The position numbers were made by a program, and so were the translations under genes. From positions 1-64,000 of the forward strand of contig JBJKSB010000066.1 of NCBI GenBank assembly GCA_046704385.1: a DNA stretch of 64,000 bases. The letters run 5' to 3'. The stretch comes from GH45 sp046704385 (GTDB lineage: Bacteria > Bacteroidota > Bacteroidia > Bacteroidales > SZUA-534). Below the pieces are notes generated by a model that did not search any database, was not told where the DNA came from, and saw only the letters and a list, made by a program, of their open reading frames with translations. Position 1 is the stretch's first letter, and each line of letters opens with the position of its first letter. Below are positions 35,901 to 43,501 of the stretch, piece by piece.

Positions 35901-37266
35901 TACACTTACTTATGACGAAAATGTACAAGTAACAGGAACTCCACGAATTCTATTAGAGACCGGGAGAAGGGATAAATATGCCATTTATAACGGAAATGCG
36001 AATGGTACAGGAACAACCGTTGAATTTGAATATACAGTTGAAGAGGGCGATGAAACAGCTGCCCTGGATTTAAAACGAACTGTAATATCTGCTGGTTATG
36101 TACAGGATGTAAATGGAAATAATGCATTAAGCTCATTAGGTACCTATACATCCGGAGATTTGAAAACAAGCGGTGCAAGTACTATTTTGGTAGATGCTAT
36201 TCAACCCACCGTGGTAAAAGTTACCTCCAGCAGTTCCAATGGCTATTATAAACAAGGCGAAAATATTACCATTCAGGTTGTATTCTCTGAAAATTTAACC
36301 AATACTACAGATTTATCAGGAGTGACTCTACTATTAAATACAGGTGTTACTTTAACCGGCGCATCATTGAATGGTTTAAATCCCAAAATTCTTGAATTTA
36401 CCTATACAGTTGGAGCTAATGAAGAAAACAGTGACTTAAACTACACTACTGTAAATGATTTAACAGATGGTGCATTGTCAATTCAGGATGAAAATGGGAA
36501 CACAGCTATAATAACCTTGCCTCCTTTGACGAGCAGTGGTTCTTTGGCAAGAAATAAGAATATATATGTGGATTCAAAAGTACCAGGAGTAACTCCAACT
36601 ATTTCATCAGCTAACGTAGCAGGTAATTATTATGTTAATCAAAATATATTTATAAAATTAACCTTTAGTGAGAACGTCAAAGTTAAAGGCAGGCCTTATA
36701 TTACTTTAAATTCGAATGGTACAGTTCCCGCTGTTGCTTATTACTATTCAGGCTCAGGCTCTGATGTGTTGCAGTTTAAATATACGATTGAAACTGATAA
36801 TTATACCGCTGCAACTACATTAAATGTTTCAGGTGCTAATTCGCTTATTGTTGATAATGCTTCAGGTGTATATATTTCTGACTATGCAGGAAACTATCCG
36901 GCTTCGTACACCTTATCAACAACAGAATTATCCGGCTTGAGTTTTACTATTAACAACAGTGCCTCTAAAAAATCAGCTGAATTATCAATCACAGACATAA
37001 AAGATAATGAAGCACAGCATAACTTAAATATGTCGGTTTATCCGAATCCGGTTACGGGTGATGAAATTACTCTGTATTTTAATCCTGAATGGGCAAACAA
37101 TTCAGCAGAAATCAGGGTATTCTCCCTACAGGGTAGGATTGTTGCTTCGCAAAAACTAATACTATCAGATAAAGTGGTTATTGATCAAAAATTAGAACCA
37201 GGTACGTATATTCTGAACTTGCTAAAAGACAATCAATCATTTAACAAACGAGTTGTTGTTGAATAA
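32968..37266 (+). CDS. T9SS-secreted ten-repeat adhesin-like surface protein
   Basis: A 1432-residue exported protein: signal peptide MKKVLILIGILFLSSLTLTM, then ten tandem beta-sandwich repeats of about 115-155 residues up to about 1345. Each shows a start like GNYKIGDKIYITATFDE, a middle like YYSGSGRNILTFLYKVQEGD, and an end of the type ILVDAITPVV or IVIDNTTVN. This layout matches SWM/Ig-like repeats of large adhesins. The end (from about 1350: YPNPVTGDEITLYF, GTYILNLLKD, FNKRVVVE) is a T9SS type A sorting tail, so it should be moved through the outer membrane and anchored or released. It has an own promoter and a terminator. It may be a stalk or adhesin linked to the neighbouring barrel system; ligand unknown. 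Confidence 0.85.
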   Translation: MKKVLILIGILFLSSLTLTMAQNPITDVNFDATVPAPSGTIKIGEVLLINVVFDRTVYVSGNPILYLNTTNPGIYAAYSSGSGSTTLTFRYMVQSGDYSAILDYVATNSLNPNGGSITETGGIDVDLTLPATGTLPGYISLEVDAQSPSVSSVTSSTVDGIYSANTATNTISIQVNFSENVTIIDQGTGLAPTGAQVPVLNLETGSTDQNAKWVGAGATDDIQNFTYTIVTGDTTSALNYKGTYSLSLPSGVTIKDAAGNNAVLTLPATSDVNSLVSSGATIRDIEIDGITPVITNLTSSFSNGSYKSGDGPIEITATFSEPVSTTGTVTLNLNSGGTASYTGALTNQNEVTFSYTIGGAGEDAADLDAVDLDLSSGTLTDARLNPIVTTDLPTGTQSGSLARSKNIVIDNTTVNLLSISSTTTAGNYKIGDKIYITATFDEVVYVTNQPRIKMNSGASAYANYSSGTGSKTLRFIYIVQESDTANMLDYEINTTAIDLNTTGTILDKAGNGFSEASLSPATPGTDGIYNTSTAATEIAIDGIKPQVKSVSGTSTYNPANAGDDVTIKVVFDQIVTVSATSLKLQLETGRNDRYATYTSGTGSNSLLFTYTVVAGDETNPLEVKKADSFSGGSILDTDGNTATIDLLTTTSGTTLANSTILVDAITPVVTKITSTNSNGSYKYDAVTPANNDIYITVTFDDVVNVVAGATLPRLNLATGTAGAYAEYDNIGTGTNTLEFKYSIQNTDDTGTDDLDYLPVDATDPVNPIYALSIGTSTIKDGNGNSVADANGYIVIPEPGFSGSLGRNKNIILDNTAPKVDDPTTVGVVDGITCSSANATYKIGDRIYIKVQFDENVFVTGKPRIQLNSTTAASTAYAYYYSGSGRNILTFLYKVQEGEEQTTALDIDPTATNIDLNSGDITDKAKNSINIALPVPGTDVTIVNSSTIKIDGIRPSYQSIVGATSNASTTVNKDDVVTITLTYDENVQVTGTPRILLETGRRDKYAIYNGNANGTGTTVEFEYTVEEGDETAALDLKRTVISAGYVQDVNGNNALSSLGTYTSGDLKTSGASTILVDAIQPTVVKVTSSSSNGYYKQGENITIQVVFSENLTNTTDLSGVTLLLNTGVTLTGASLNGLNPKILEFTYTVGANEENSDLNYTTVNDLTDGALSIQDENGNTAIITLPPLTSSGSLARNKNIYVDSKVPGVTPTISSANVAGNYYVNQNIFIKLTFSENVKVKGRPYITLNSNGTVPAVAYYYSGSGSDVLQFKYTIETDNYTAATTLNVSGANSLIVDNASGVYISDYAGNYPASYTLSTTELSGLSFTINNSASKKSAELSITDIKDNEAQHNLNMSVYPNPVTGDEITLYFNPEWANNSAEIRVFSLQGRIVASQKLILSDKVVIDQKLEPGTYILNLLKDNQSFNKRVVVE

Positions 37267-37288
37267 TTGAACAGGTATAAAAATTCAT

Positions 37289-37318
37289 AAAGCTATCCAT
37301 AGGGATAGCTTTTTTTTT
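37289..37318 (+). terminator. Rho-independent terminator after the adhesin gene
   Basis: AAAGCTATCC-atag-GGATAGCTTT followed by a long T-run; it lies 23 bases after the stop codon and separates the adhesin from the Omp28-like gene. Confidence 0.92.
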
Positions 37319-37358
37319 AACTTAGTACACATCAATATAATTAAAGGTAACAATTCGT

Positions 37359-39896
37359 ATGAAAACTCAAATTATACTGTTTTTTTTTAGCATTCTGGCA
37401 ATCGGTTTATATGCTCAGCCCCATAAAAATCAAGAATTAATCTGCTCGAGTAGCCAGGTTCAGAATACAGGTATAAACACAAAAAACGGAAGTAAAAATA
37501 TCTTAAAAGTTTTCCATTACGATAATAATATAATTGGTTCGGGTATCGGAAACAGAGATACACAATATACATTGGGTGCGCTTATTGAATTACCTGTTGA
37601 AACACTAAAAGATTATATCGGAAAAGGGATTGATTATATCCGATTTGGTATTGAAGATCAAAGCATAATTTCATCAGCAAATTTAGCTGTTTACGAAAAT
37701 AAGCTGGATGGAAACCCAGTGGTTTGGCAATTGTTAAATGTCGATAGCATTTCAAAAGGATGGAACCTTTTTAAATTAAATCAACCCTATATCATTACAA
37801 AAGATAAAAGCATTTTTGTTGGAGTTTTTATCGAAACTACTAAAGGCGGTTACACTCTGACATACGATACCGATCCGGCCACTTACCCACAATACAGTGG
37901 CCATACTTTTTTGAATGGTACATATTTTGGAACACTTTATAATGATATTATTATTGATGCGGATTACAATATCCAGGCCCTTATTACCGATGGGCATGGT
38001 GCTGACTTTGTTGATTTATCGGTTATTGGTATTCAGACTACATCAAACAACTGCCCTCTAAGCAGTGCTGAAACACTTGAAGTAACTTTATTGAATAAAA
38101 GCGAAATTTCAATATCAGACACTTTTAACCTCAAGTTATCAATAAATGATAAGATAATTTCGCGGCAAGTAACCTCTACGGTTTTTGAGCCAAATACAGA
38201 AATTACTTTAAAAATGCCCCCATTGGATATGAGCACTTTTGGTAATTATCTTATTACAGCTTCCATCGATTATGCTGACGCTGATTCCAGTAATAATATC
38301 TTTTCAACCTCGATTTTCTCTGGTAATGCAAAGCTTAGCATTGATATCACTACTGATGCATTCCCTGAAGAAACACGCTGGGAATTAACAGATATAGATG
38401 GAAATATTGTGGCTGAAAACGAAGTTTACGAAAGTGAAACCCATTATCACCGAAACGTATGCCTTGAAAATTCTAATTGCTATACCTGGAAAATATTCGA
38501 CAAATACGGTGATGGCATTTCAGCCGGAGCTGAAGATTCACTTAATGGTAAATTTTCTTTATACTTTAATGATTCATTGATTGCTGAAAGTCAGGCAAAT
38601 GGAGATTTTGGTTCTGAATTCGACAAAGTGGGGATCGGTAACGGATGCAAATTAAATGATATTAAAATCACAAAACTAAATATGCCAACGTATGAATTAC
38701 CTGGCAAATTACCAATCACTGGTATCATTTATAACATGGGGGTTGATACTTTAAAATCTTTCACTTTAAATTATATAATAGACAATTATATAAGCAACAC
38801 CGATACCGTTAAAGGAATTACTTTGCCGAACGGACAATCCATGGAATTTACACATTCACAGGATTTTGACTTTAATGATTCCAAACTATATACGGTGCAG
38901 GTAATGGCCCTGTCCCCGAATAACACAACGGATGAACAGCCCGAAAACAATACCGGAAGCACCAAAATTCTTATCAATTCCGGGGTTATGCCTCGCCAGC
39001 AGTTAATTGAACATTTTACCAGTTCAACCAGCGACGAGTGCTTTACTTTTACCCCCACACTTGATGCAATATTAGCTAATAACACATCGGAGTTTTCACT
39101 AATAAGATATCAAGCCAATAAGCCAGCACCAGGAGATCCCTATTATATTAAAGAAACAGGCGAAAGAATGAACTATTATGGTGTGAATAATATTCCATCG
39201 GTATATAGAAATGGCGTTTTTGATATGGAAGTCAGTCAGGATGTATTTGATTATTATGCATCTATGAAAACAATTATTGAAATTGATGCTTCAGCTTCAT
39301 ACCTGGATGAAGATGTTTTAATAAATGCAAAAATAAAATCGATAACCCGGGCTGATTCAGGTTTTGTAGCCTATATTGCTATCATTGAGAATACAACTAC
39401 AGGAAATGTAGGTACCAATGGCGAGTATGAGTTTTACAATGTTTTAATGGCATTATTACCGGATTCTAAAGGTTATAATTTAGGAACAATACCTGAAAAT
39501 GGGGTTATTTCACTCTCCTATTCTTTGGATATGTCGAATACTTTTGTTGAAGAAATGAATGATTTAAGCGCCGTTATATTTGTCCAGAATGATTCATCCA
39601 AAGAGGTTGTTCAAAGCCTTACCATTCCTATAGAATTTACAGATAACATTGATGTAAACCTTTTAAATAGCTTTAAGGCTTATCCCAATCCATTTAAAAA
39701 CCAACTCACCATTGAAAATATTGAACCGGGAACTGAAATTAAAATTTGCAATCTGTTGGGTCGTGAGGTATATAAGTATAACTCAACCGGTATTATCGCA
39801 AACATTAATACTGATGATGTTTCACCCGGAATATATATCGTAAATTTAATATCTAAAAATAAAGGATTTGTATCATTTAAAATTATCAAACAATAA
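37359..39896 (+). CDS. T9SS-secreted Omp28-like protein
   Basis: An 845-residue exported protein. Signal peptide to about LYAQ (residue 20). It has a beta-rich first half, a conserved extracellular module (CYTWKIFDKYGDGIS...GKFSLYFNDSL) at about 370-430, a CARDB-like Ig domain (about 430-545) and an Omp28-type thioredoxin-fold domain (about 545-770, RQQLIEHFTSSTSDECFTF). In Omp28 relatives the last segment often carries CxxC; here only one cysteine remains, so redox activity is doubtful. A type A T9SS tail ends the protein (YPNPFKNQLTIENIEPGTEI, GIYIVNL, FKIIKQ). Relatives bind or process ligands at the cell surface. No promoter is clear upstream. A small lipoprotein gene follows after 26 bases and may be co-transcribed. 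Confidence 0.85.
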   Translation: MKTQIILFFFSILAIGLYAQPHKNQELICSSSQVQNTGINTKNGSKNILKVFHYDNNIIGSGIGNRDTQYTLGALIELPVETLKDYIGKGIDYIRFGIEDQSIISSANLAVYENKLDGNPVVWQLLNVDSISKGWNLFKLNQPYIITKDKSIFVGVFIETTKGGYTLTYDTDPATYPQYSGHTFLNGTYFGTLYNDIIIDADYNIQALITDGHGADFVDLSVIGIQTTSNNCPLSSAETLEVTLLNKSEISISDTFNLKLSINDKIISRQVTSTVFEPNTEITLKMPPLDMSTFGNYLITASIDYADADSSNNIFSTSIFSGNAKLSIDITTDAFPEETRWELTDIDGNIVAENEVYESETHYHRNVCLENSNCYTWKIFDKYGDGISAGAEDSLNGKFSLYFNDSLIAESQANGDFGSEFDKVGIGNGCKLNDIKITKLNMPTYELPGKLPITGIIYNMGVDTLKSFTLNYIIDNYISNTDTVKGITLPNGQSMEFTHSQDFDFNDSKLYTVQVMALSPNNTTDEQPENNTGSTKILINSGVMPRQQLIEHFTSSTSDECFTFTPTLDAILANNTSEFSLIRYQANKPAPGDPYYIKETGERMNYYGVNNIPSVYRNGVFDMEVSQDVFDYYASMKTIIEIDASASYLDEDVLINAKIKSITRADSGFVAYIAIIENTTTGNVGTNGEYEFYNVLMALLPDSKGYNLGTIPENGVISLSYSLDMSNTFVEEMNDLSAVIFVQNDSSKEVVQSLTIPIEFTDNIDVNLLNSFKAYPNPFKNQLTIENIEPGTEIKICNLLGREVYKYNSTGIIANINTDDVSPGIYIVNLISKNKGFVSFKIIKQ

Positions 39897-39922
39897 TAAA
39901 TCACACAAACAAACATTTGATA

Positions 39923-40318
39923 ATGAAATATTTATTATATTTTTTATTTGCATTAATAGCACTTTCATCTTGTAAAAAAGACAGGGTTCATACTTCAATA
40001 CTTGGCACCTGGAATTGTGATGAATTCTCAGAATATGGCGAAAGCAAATACCAGGTAAGTATTATGCGAAATTCATACCTGCCTTCGGATTCCACTGCCT
40101 ATATAATCATCAATTTTCATAATATGGGTATTGACGAAAATAATGAGGTATATGTCAGCGAAGATGAACCCGGTATACTGACCATTACCGGTACCGCTAA
40201 TACCGGGGTTTTGATTACCGGTACCGGTGACGTTGCCAGTGATTTTTCAAAAATTGAGTGGAACTACCAGGTAAACGACGGAGGAAATAACCCAACTGTA
40301 AGTGCTACCTACTATTAA
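39923..40318 (+). CDS. Small lipoprotein (lipocalin-like style)
   Basis: From ATG 39923 (TTG 39917 adds two residues) a 131-residue protein with signal MKYLLYFLFALIALSSC and a lipobox, followed by KKD as is common in Bacteroidota lipoproteins. The mature region starts ILGTWNCDEFSEYG, a pattern seen in lipocalin-like DUF domains, and has strands LTITGTANTGVLITGTGDVA and KIEWNYQVND. The family is not certain. It follows the T9SS Omp28-like gene by 26 bases and its last 14 bases overlap the end of the convergent hydrolase gene. Function unknown; it may be an accessory of the secreted protein. Confidence 0.7.
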   Translation: MKYLLYFLFALIALSSCKKDRVHTSILGTWNCDEFSEYGESKYQVSIMRNSYLPSDSTAYIIINFHNMGIDENNEVYVSEDEPGILTITGTANTGVLITGTGDVASDFSKIEWNYQVNDGGNNPTVSATYY

Positions 40319-41660
40319 TTTGAGTATTATCGGTAAAGTACTTAGTAACTATATCTACAATATCGTCACTGAATTTCAGCAATAAATCCAAATGCCCGGC
40401 TCCAGGTACAACCAAAATGTTTTGATTGCATTCATGACATGAGTTAAGCTTATAAACAGGTGCCGCCACATCAAATTCGCCAGAAATAAATAATTTGGGA
40501 ATGGTGTCATCTATTGATTTCAAAATGCCGGGATTTACAGAAAAATTAGATGTGACCGGGTTATACCAGTCATTTAAAACTTTTGAAATATTATTTTGCA
40601 GCGTGTCACTAACCAGTACCCGTCCCTGCTTTTTGAGAATCATATCACCAATAACCAGATCGCCCGGAAAGTTTTTATAAAAATCGTTATAAAGCTGCTT
40701 AAGCTGTTTGGTATGATCCTTTTGAGCATCTTTAAAAGCATGAACCAGATTATCCAATTCCTGGGTGGAATAAGCCTTTGAAAAGGCAAAAAACAATAAT
40801 CTGTATAAATTAACAGATTCCATGTTTTCTGTAATTTGGGATAGGCTCTGATCTAAATTAGCCATTACAGTTGCAATACTATCCGCACCAGTCACAAGGC
40901 ACTTTTTACAGTATCTTTTATAAATTTTGTAAATCTGTGTATTAATCTCATCAGTGGTAAACATGAAATCATTAAGAGGCCTCGCTCCTATTAAAACCAT
41001 TTTATCAACATGTGAAGGATATTTCTCACTATATAGCTGGCTTAACATAGTTCCGTAGCTAAATGAAAGAAAGTCTATGTGCTTATATTTCAGTAATTTT
41101 CGGGTTATTTCAATATCGTCAACCACCTCATCCATGGTGTAGCCTCTGATGTCGATTTTTTCATCTTTCCAGGTTGTAAGGCACGAATCCACAGCAAAAT
41201 TAAACATCACCGAGGCGTTATTAATAGTAATGGAATCATCCAATAATGCATTTTTCATGCAAGGGCATTGTAAGCTTGTTGATCCGTCTACCCCACGGTA
41301 ACCAACTATAACAATATCATGATGTTCTAATAATTCATCAAAAAACAATTGAGGCTGGAAGTTACTCTCACCCGGACCTCCGTTCAGGAGAAATACAGGT
41401 TTGGTTATTGAATCCGCATTAAGAGCTTTAATTCTTATAACGGGCAGGTTAATTAAACGCGAGTCTCTGTTATTTCTGTTCTCGTTTACAACAAGTGTTC
41501 CGTAATCGGCCGGATAGGTATTGTAAACTCCGTTTTCCCATAAAATTGTGTCGGGTTTATTTATCGGAATAACTTTTCCGGTTTCATAATGATAAACCTG
41601 ACCGCTTAAATTACCAAGGATTAATAATATTAAATATGCCACAAAAATTAACCGCGGCAT
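40305..41660 (-). CDS. Secreted alpha/beta hydrolase (peptidase S33-like)
   Basis: A 451-residue exported protein (signal MPRLIFVAYLILLILGNLSG). The alpha/beta-hydrolase core shows the oxyanion strand PVFLLNGGPGESNFQP, DIVIVGYRGVDGS, the nucleophile elbow FSYGTMLS, the acid in FISGEFDVAAP and the histidine in GAGHLDLLL, so the triad is complete. The HGGPG-like element and the long cap resemble prolyl or tripeptidyl aminopeptidases (family S33). It has several cysteines (CPCM, YCKKC), which may form disulfides in the periplasm. It begins 5 bases after the SiaC-like gene on the same strand and so is likely co-transcribed from the promoter at 42098-42128. Its substrate is unknown. Confidence 0.85.
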   Translation of the reverse strand: MPRLIFVAYLILLILGNLSGQVYHYETGKVIPINKPDTILWENGVYNTYPADYGTLVVNENRNNRDSRLINLPVIRIKALNADSITKPVFLLNGGPGESNFQPQLFFDELLEHHDIVIVGYRGVDGSTSLQCPCMKNALLDDSITINNASVMFNFAVDSCLTTWKDEKIDIRGYTMDEVVDDIEITRKLLKYKHIDFLSFSYGTMLSQLYSEKYPSHVDKMVLIGARPLNDFMFTTDEINTQIYKIYKRYCKKCLVTGADSIATVMANLDQSLSQITENMESVNLYRLLFFAFSKAYSTQELDNLVHAFKDAQKDHTKQLKQLYNDFYKNFPGDLVIGDMILKKQGRVLVSDTLQNNISKVLNDWYNPVTSNFSVNPGILKSIDDTIPKLFISGEFDVAAPVYKLNSCHECNQNILVVPGAGHLDLLLKFSDDIVDIVTKYFTDNTQINSR

Positions 41661-41665
41661 AAAAA

Positions 41666-42040
41666 CTAATAACTGATCATTTCGAAAGGTACATCAACAA
41701 TATCGGCATACGATTCACCAGCATCTTCCATATCTTCATCGTCCGACATAAAGTGCCACTTAATGCTGACCTTTTTTCCGCTTTCGGCAATACCAGCAAA
41801 TTTTTCAAGTATATCGAGGATTTGTTTTGATGAAGCGGAATTAAAATATTCCATATTAAATTCAACAACGGTTTCGTCATTCGGATCAGCAACATACTCT
41901 TCAATCCATTGATGTATTGGGTTGTAGAATTCTTTTACATCTTCAGGAAGCGATTTTCCTAAAAACTTAAATTCATTTGCATCCTTGTCTAAAATTACCT
42001 CAGGACTATCATCTGTACCCGCTAATCTTTTTGCTTCCAT
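41666..42040 (-). CDS. SiaC-like regulatory phosphoprotein (DUF1987)
   Basis: A 124-residue protein from ATG 42040 (TTG 42043 adds one residue). It fits DUF1987: DSPEVILDKDANEFKFLGKSLPEDV near the start, then PIHQWIEEY, VVEFNMEYFNSASSKQILDIL and KVSIKWHF. The NSASSK segment matches the serine/threonine phosphorylation site of P. aeruginosa SiaC, which is phosphorylated by SiaB and dephosphorylated by the PP2C enzyme SiaA, and then activates a diguanylate cyclase. No SiaB or cyclase gene is in the window, but a SpoIIE/PP2C gene is 14 kb away (25998-27923). It heads a two-gene unit with the S33-like hydrolase and has a good upstream promoter. Confidence 0.85.
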   Translation of the reverse strand: MEAKRLAGTDDSPEVILDKDANEFKFLGKSLPEDVKEFYNPIHQWIEEYVADPNDETVVEFNMEYFNSASSKQILDILEKFAGIAESGKKVSIKWHFMSDDEDMEDAGESYADIVDVPFEMISY

Positions 42041-42097
42041 CAAATACCAGTTTGTTAATTTTCAATTTTCATCTTTATACTTAAAGGTTAATCGTAA

Positions 42098-42128
42098 CAA
42101 ATTTAATAATTACGATCTTCTATAACAA
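42098..42128 (-). promoter_or_regulatory. Promoter of the SiaC-like/hydrolase unit
   Basis: On the minus strand TTG (42128-42126), a 20-base spacer and TAAATTTG (42105-42098) match the Bacteroidota consensus apart from one extra spacer base. It stands 58 bases ahead of ATG 42040. Confidence 0.6.
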
Positions 42129-42153
42129 TACTCTTATTACAATTTTTTCGATA

Positions 42154-43386
42154 TTATTGTTTTAGCAGATTTAAAATTCTCTGATGCAACGAAGGATGCG
42201 AATAATTTACTGCAACATAAACCGGATGGGGAGTTAGATTGCTTAAATTATTAGCGGCCAGTTTTTTTAACGCTGAAATTAAGGCCTGATTGTTAAAGTT
42301 CTCTGCTACAAAGCTATCAGCCTGGTATTCATTTTTTCTTGATATCAGATTCATTATTAAACCAATAACCAGTGATACCGGTGTAAACAAAAGCCCAAAG
42401 GCAATTAATGCTATATGAAATACCGGTTCACTAACTCCCAGCGCCATCGAAAGTTCCTGACTTTGTATAAGTAAGGATAAAATATAAAGCATTAATCCCA
42501 TCTGTAATACTGAGATGAAAAATCCCATAAGCGTATGCTTCTTTTTATTGTGCCCGATTTCATGTGCCAAAACAGCAACCAGTTCTTCGGTGGTTAATTG
42601 TTTGATCAGGGTGTCGTACAAAACAATCCTTTTTTTTGGGCCAAATCCTGTAAAATAGGCATTAGCCCTTGTCGAACGCTTTGACCCGTCAATTTCATAA
42701 ATATTTTGAATTTTAAACCCTACTTTATTTGCAAATTCAGTTATTGCCGATTTAAGTTCACCCTCTTCCAGTGGTTTTTGTTTATTGAACAATGGCACAA
42801 TAATATTACTGTAAAACAAAGTCATAAATAGAGTAAATAAGGTCATAATTCCCCAGGTATAAATCCAGAAATTTCGGCCTGTAAGTTCATAAAATTTATA
42901 AACGATAAAATAAATTATACTGCCCAGAATAATTGAAACCAGATAACCTTTAAGCTTATCAAAAACAAATACTTTAGGTGTGGTTTTGTTAAAACCAAAT
43001 TTTTGCTCAATAACAAAGGTATCATATAACGAAAACGGTGTGCTGATTATATCCTGGGCAAAAAATAGTATTCCGAAAAATACTAATCCCAGCAAAATTG
43101 GATTTTGGATATATGGCAGTATTGTATAATGTAACCAACCAAACCCCTTTAAAAACAAAAATGATAATATTATAACGGTGCTAAAACTTGATGATATTAA
43201 CGAAAATCTGGTATTTAAAACAGAATAACGTTGTTGTTTCTGGTACTGATCATCGTCATAAAGGCCTTTAAGCTCTTTAGGAACCGGTTTATTTCTCCAG
43301 GTTGAATTTAGCCACTCCAATATTCTTTCAAAAACAAAGTCGAAAAGTATGATTCCGATTATTACATAAAATAAGTAATTGTACAT
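42154..43386 (-). CDS. Ste24-type M48 membrane metalloprotease
   Basis: A 410-residue membrane protein with about seven hydrophobic segments. The zinc motif is HEIGH (H275, E276, H279) in VAVLAHEIGHNKKKH, followed by further membrane segments and the third-ligand region RKNEYQADSFVAE. The pre-motif sequence GSKRSTRANAYFTGFGPKKRIVLYDTL is conserved in CAAX prenyl protease 1 and its bacterial relatives. Bacterial members take part in quality control of membrane or lipoproteins. The length is normal. It is read on the minus strand behind the DUF6340-like lipoprotein gene with a 115-base gap, so it may have its own promoter. Confidence 0.93.
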   Translation of the reverse strand: MYNYLFYVIIGIILFDFVFERILEWLNSTWRNKPVPKELKGLYDDDQYQKQQRYSVLNTRFSLISSSFSTVIILSFLFLKGFGWLHYTILPYIQNPILLGLVFFGILFFAQDIISTPFSLYDTFVIEQKFGFNKTTPKVFVFDKLKGYLVSIILGSIIYFIVYKFYELTGRNFWIYTWGIMTLFTLFMTLFYSNIIVPLFNKQKPLEEGELKSAITEFANKVGFKIQNIYEIDGSKRSTRANAYFTGFGPKKRIVLYDTLIKQLTTEELVAVLAHEIGHNKKKHTLMGFFISVLQMGLMLYILSLLIQSQELSMALGVSEPVFHIALIAFGLLFTPVSLVIGLIMNLISRKNEYQADSFVAENFNNQALISALKKLAANNLSNLTPHPVYVAVNYSHPSLHQRILNLLKQ

Positions 43387-43501
43387 ATCGTGATTTTAAT
43401 GTTATTACCCGTCAAACAAAGGCTAACAGGATTCATTTTGTTACCGGCAAAATAGCTATTATTTTATAAATACGCGAAATTTAGGTCTGGAATAATGGGA
43501 A

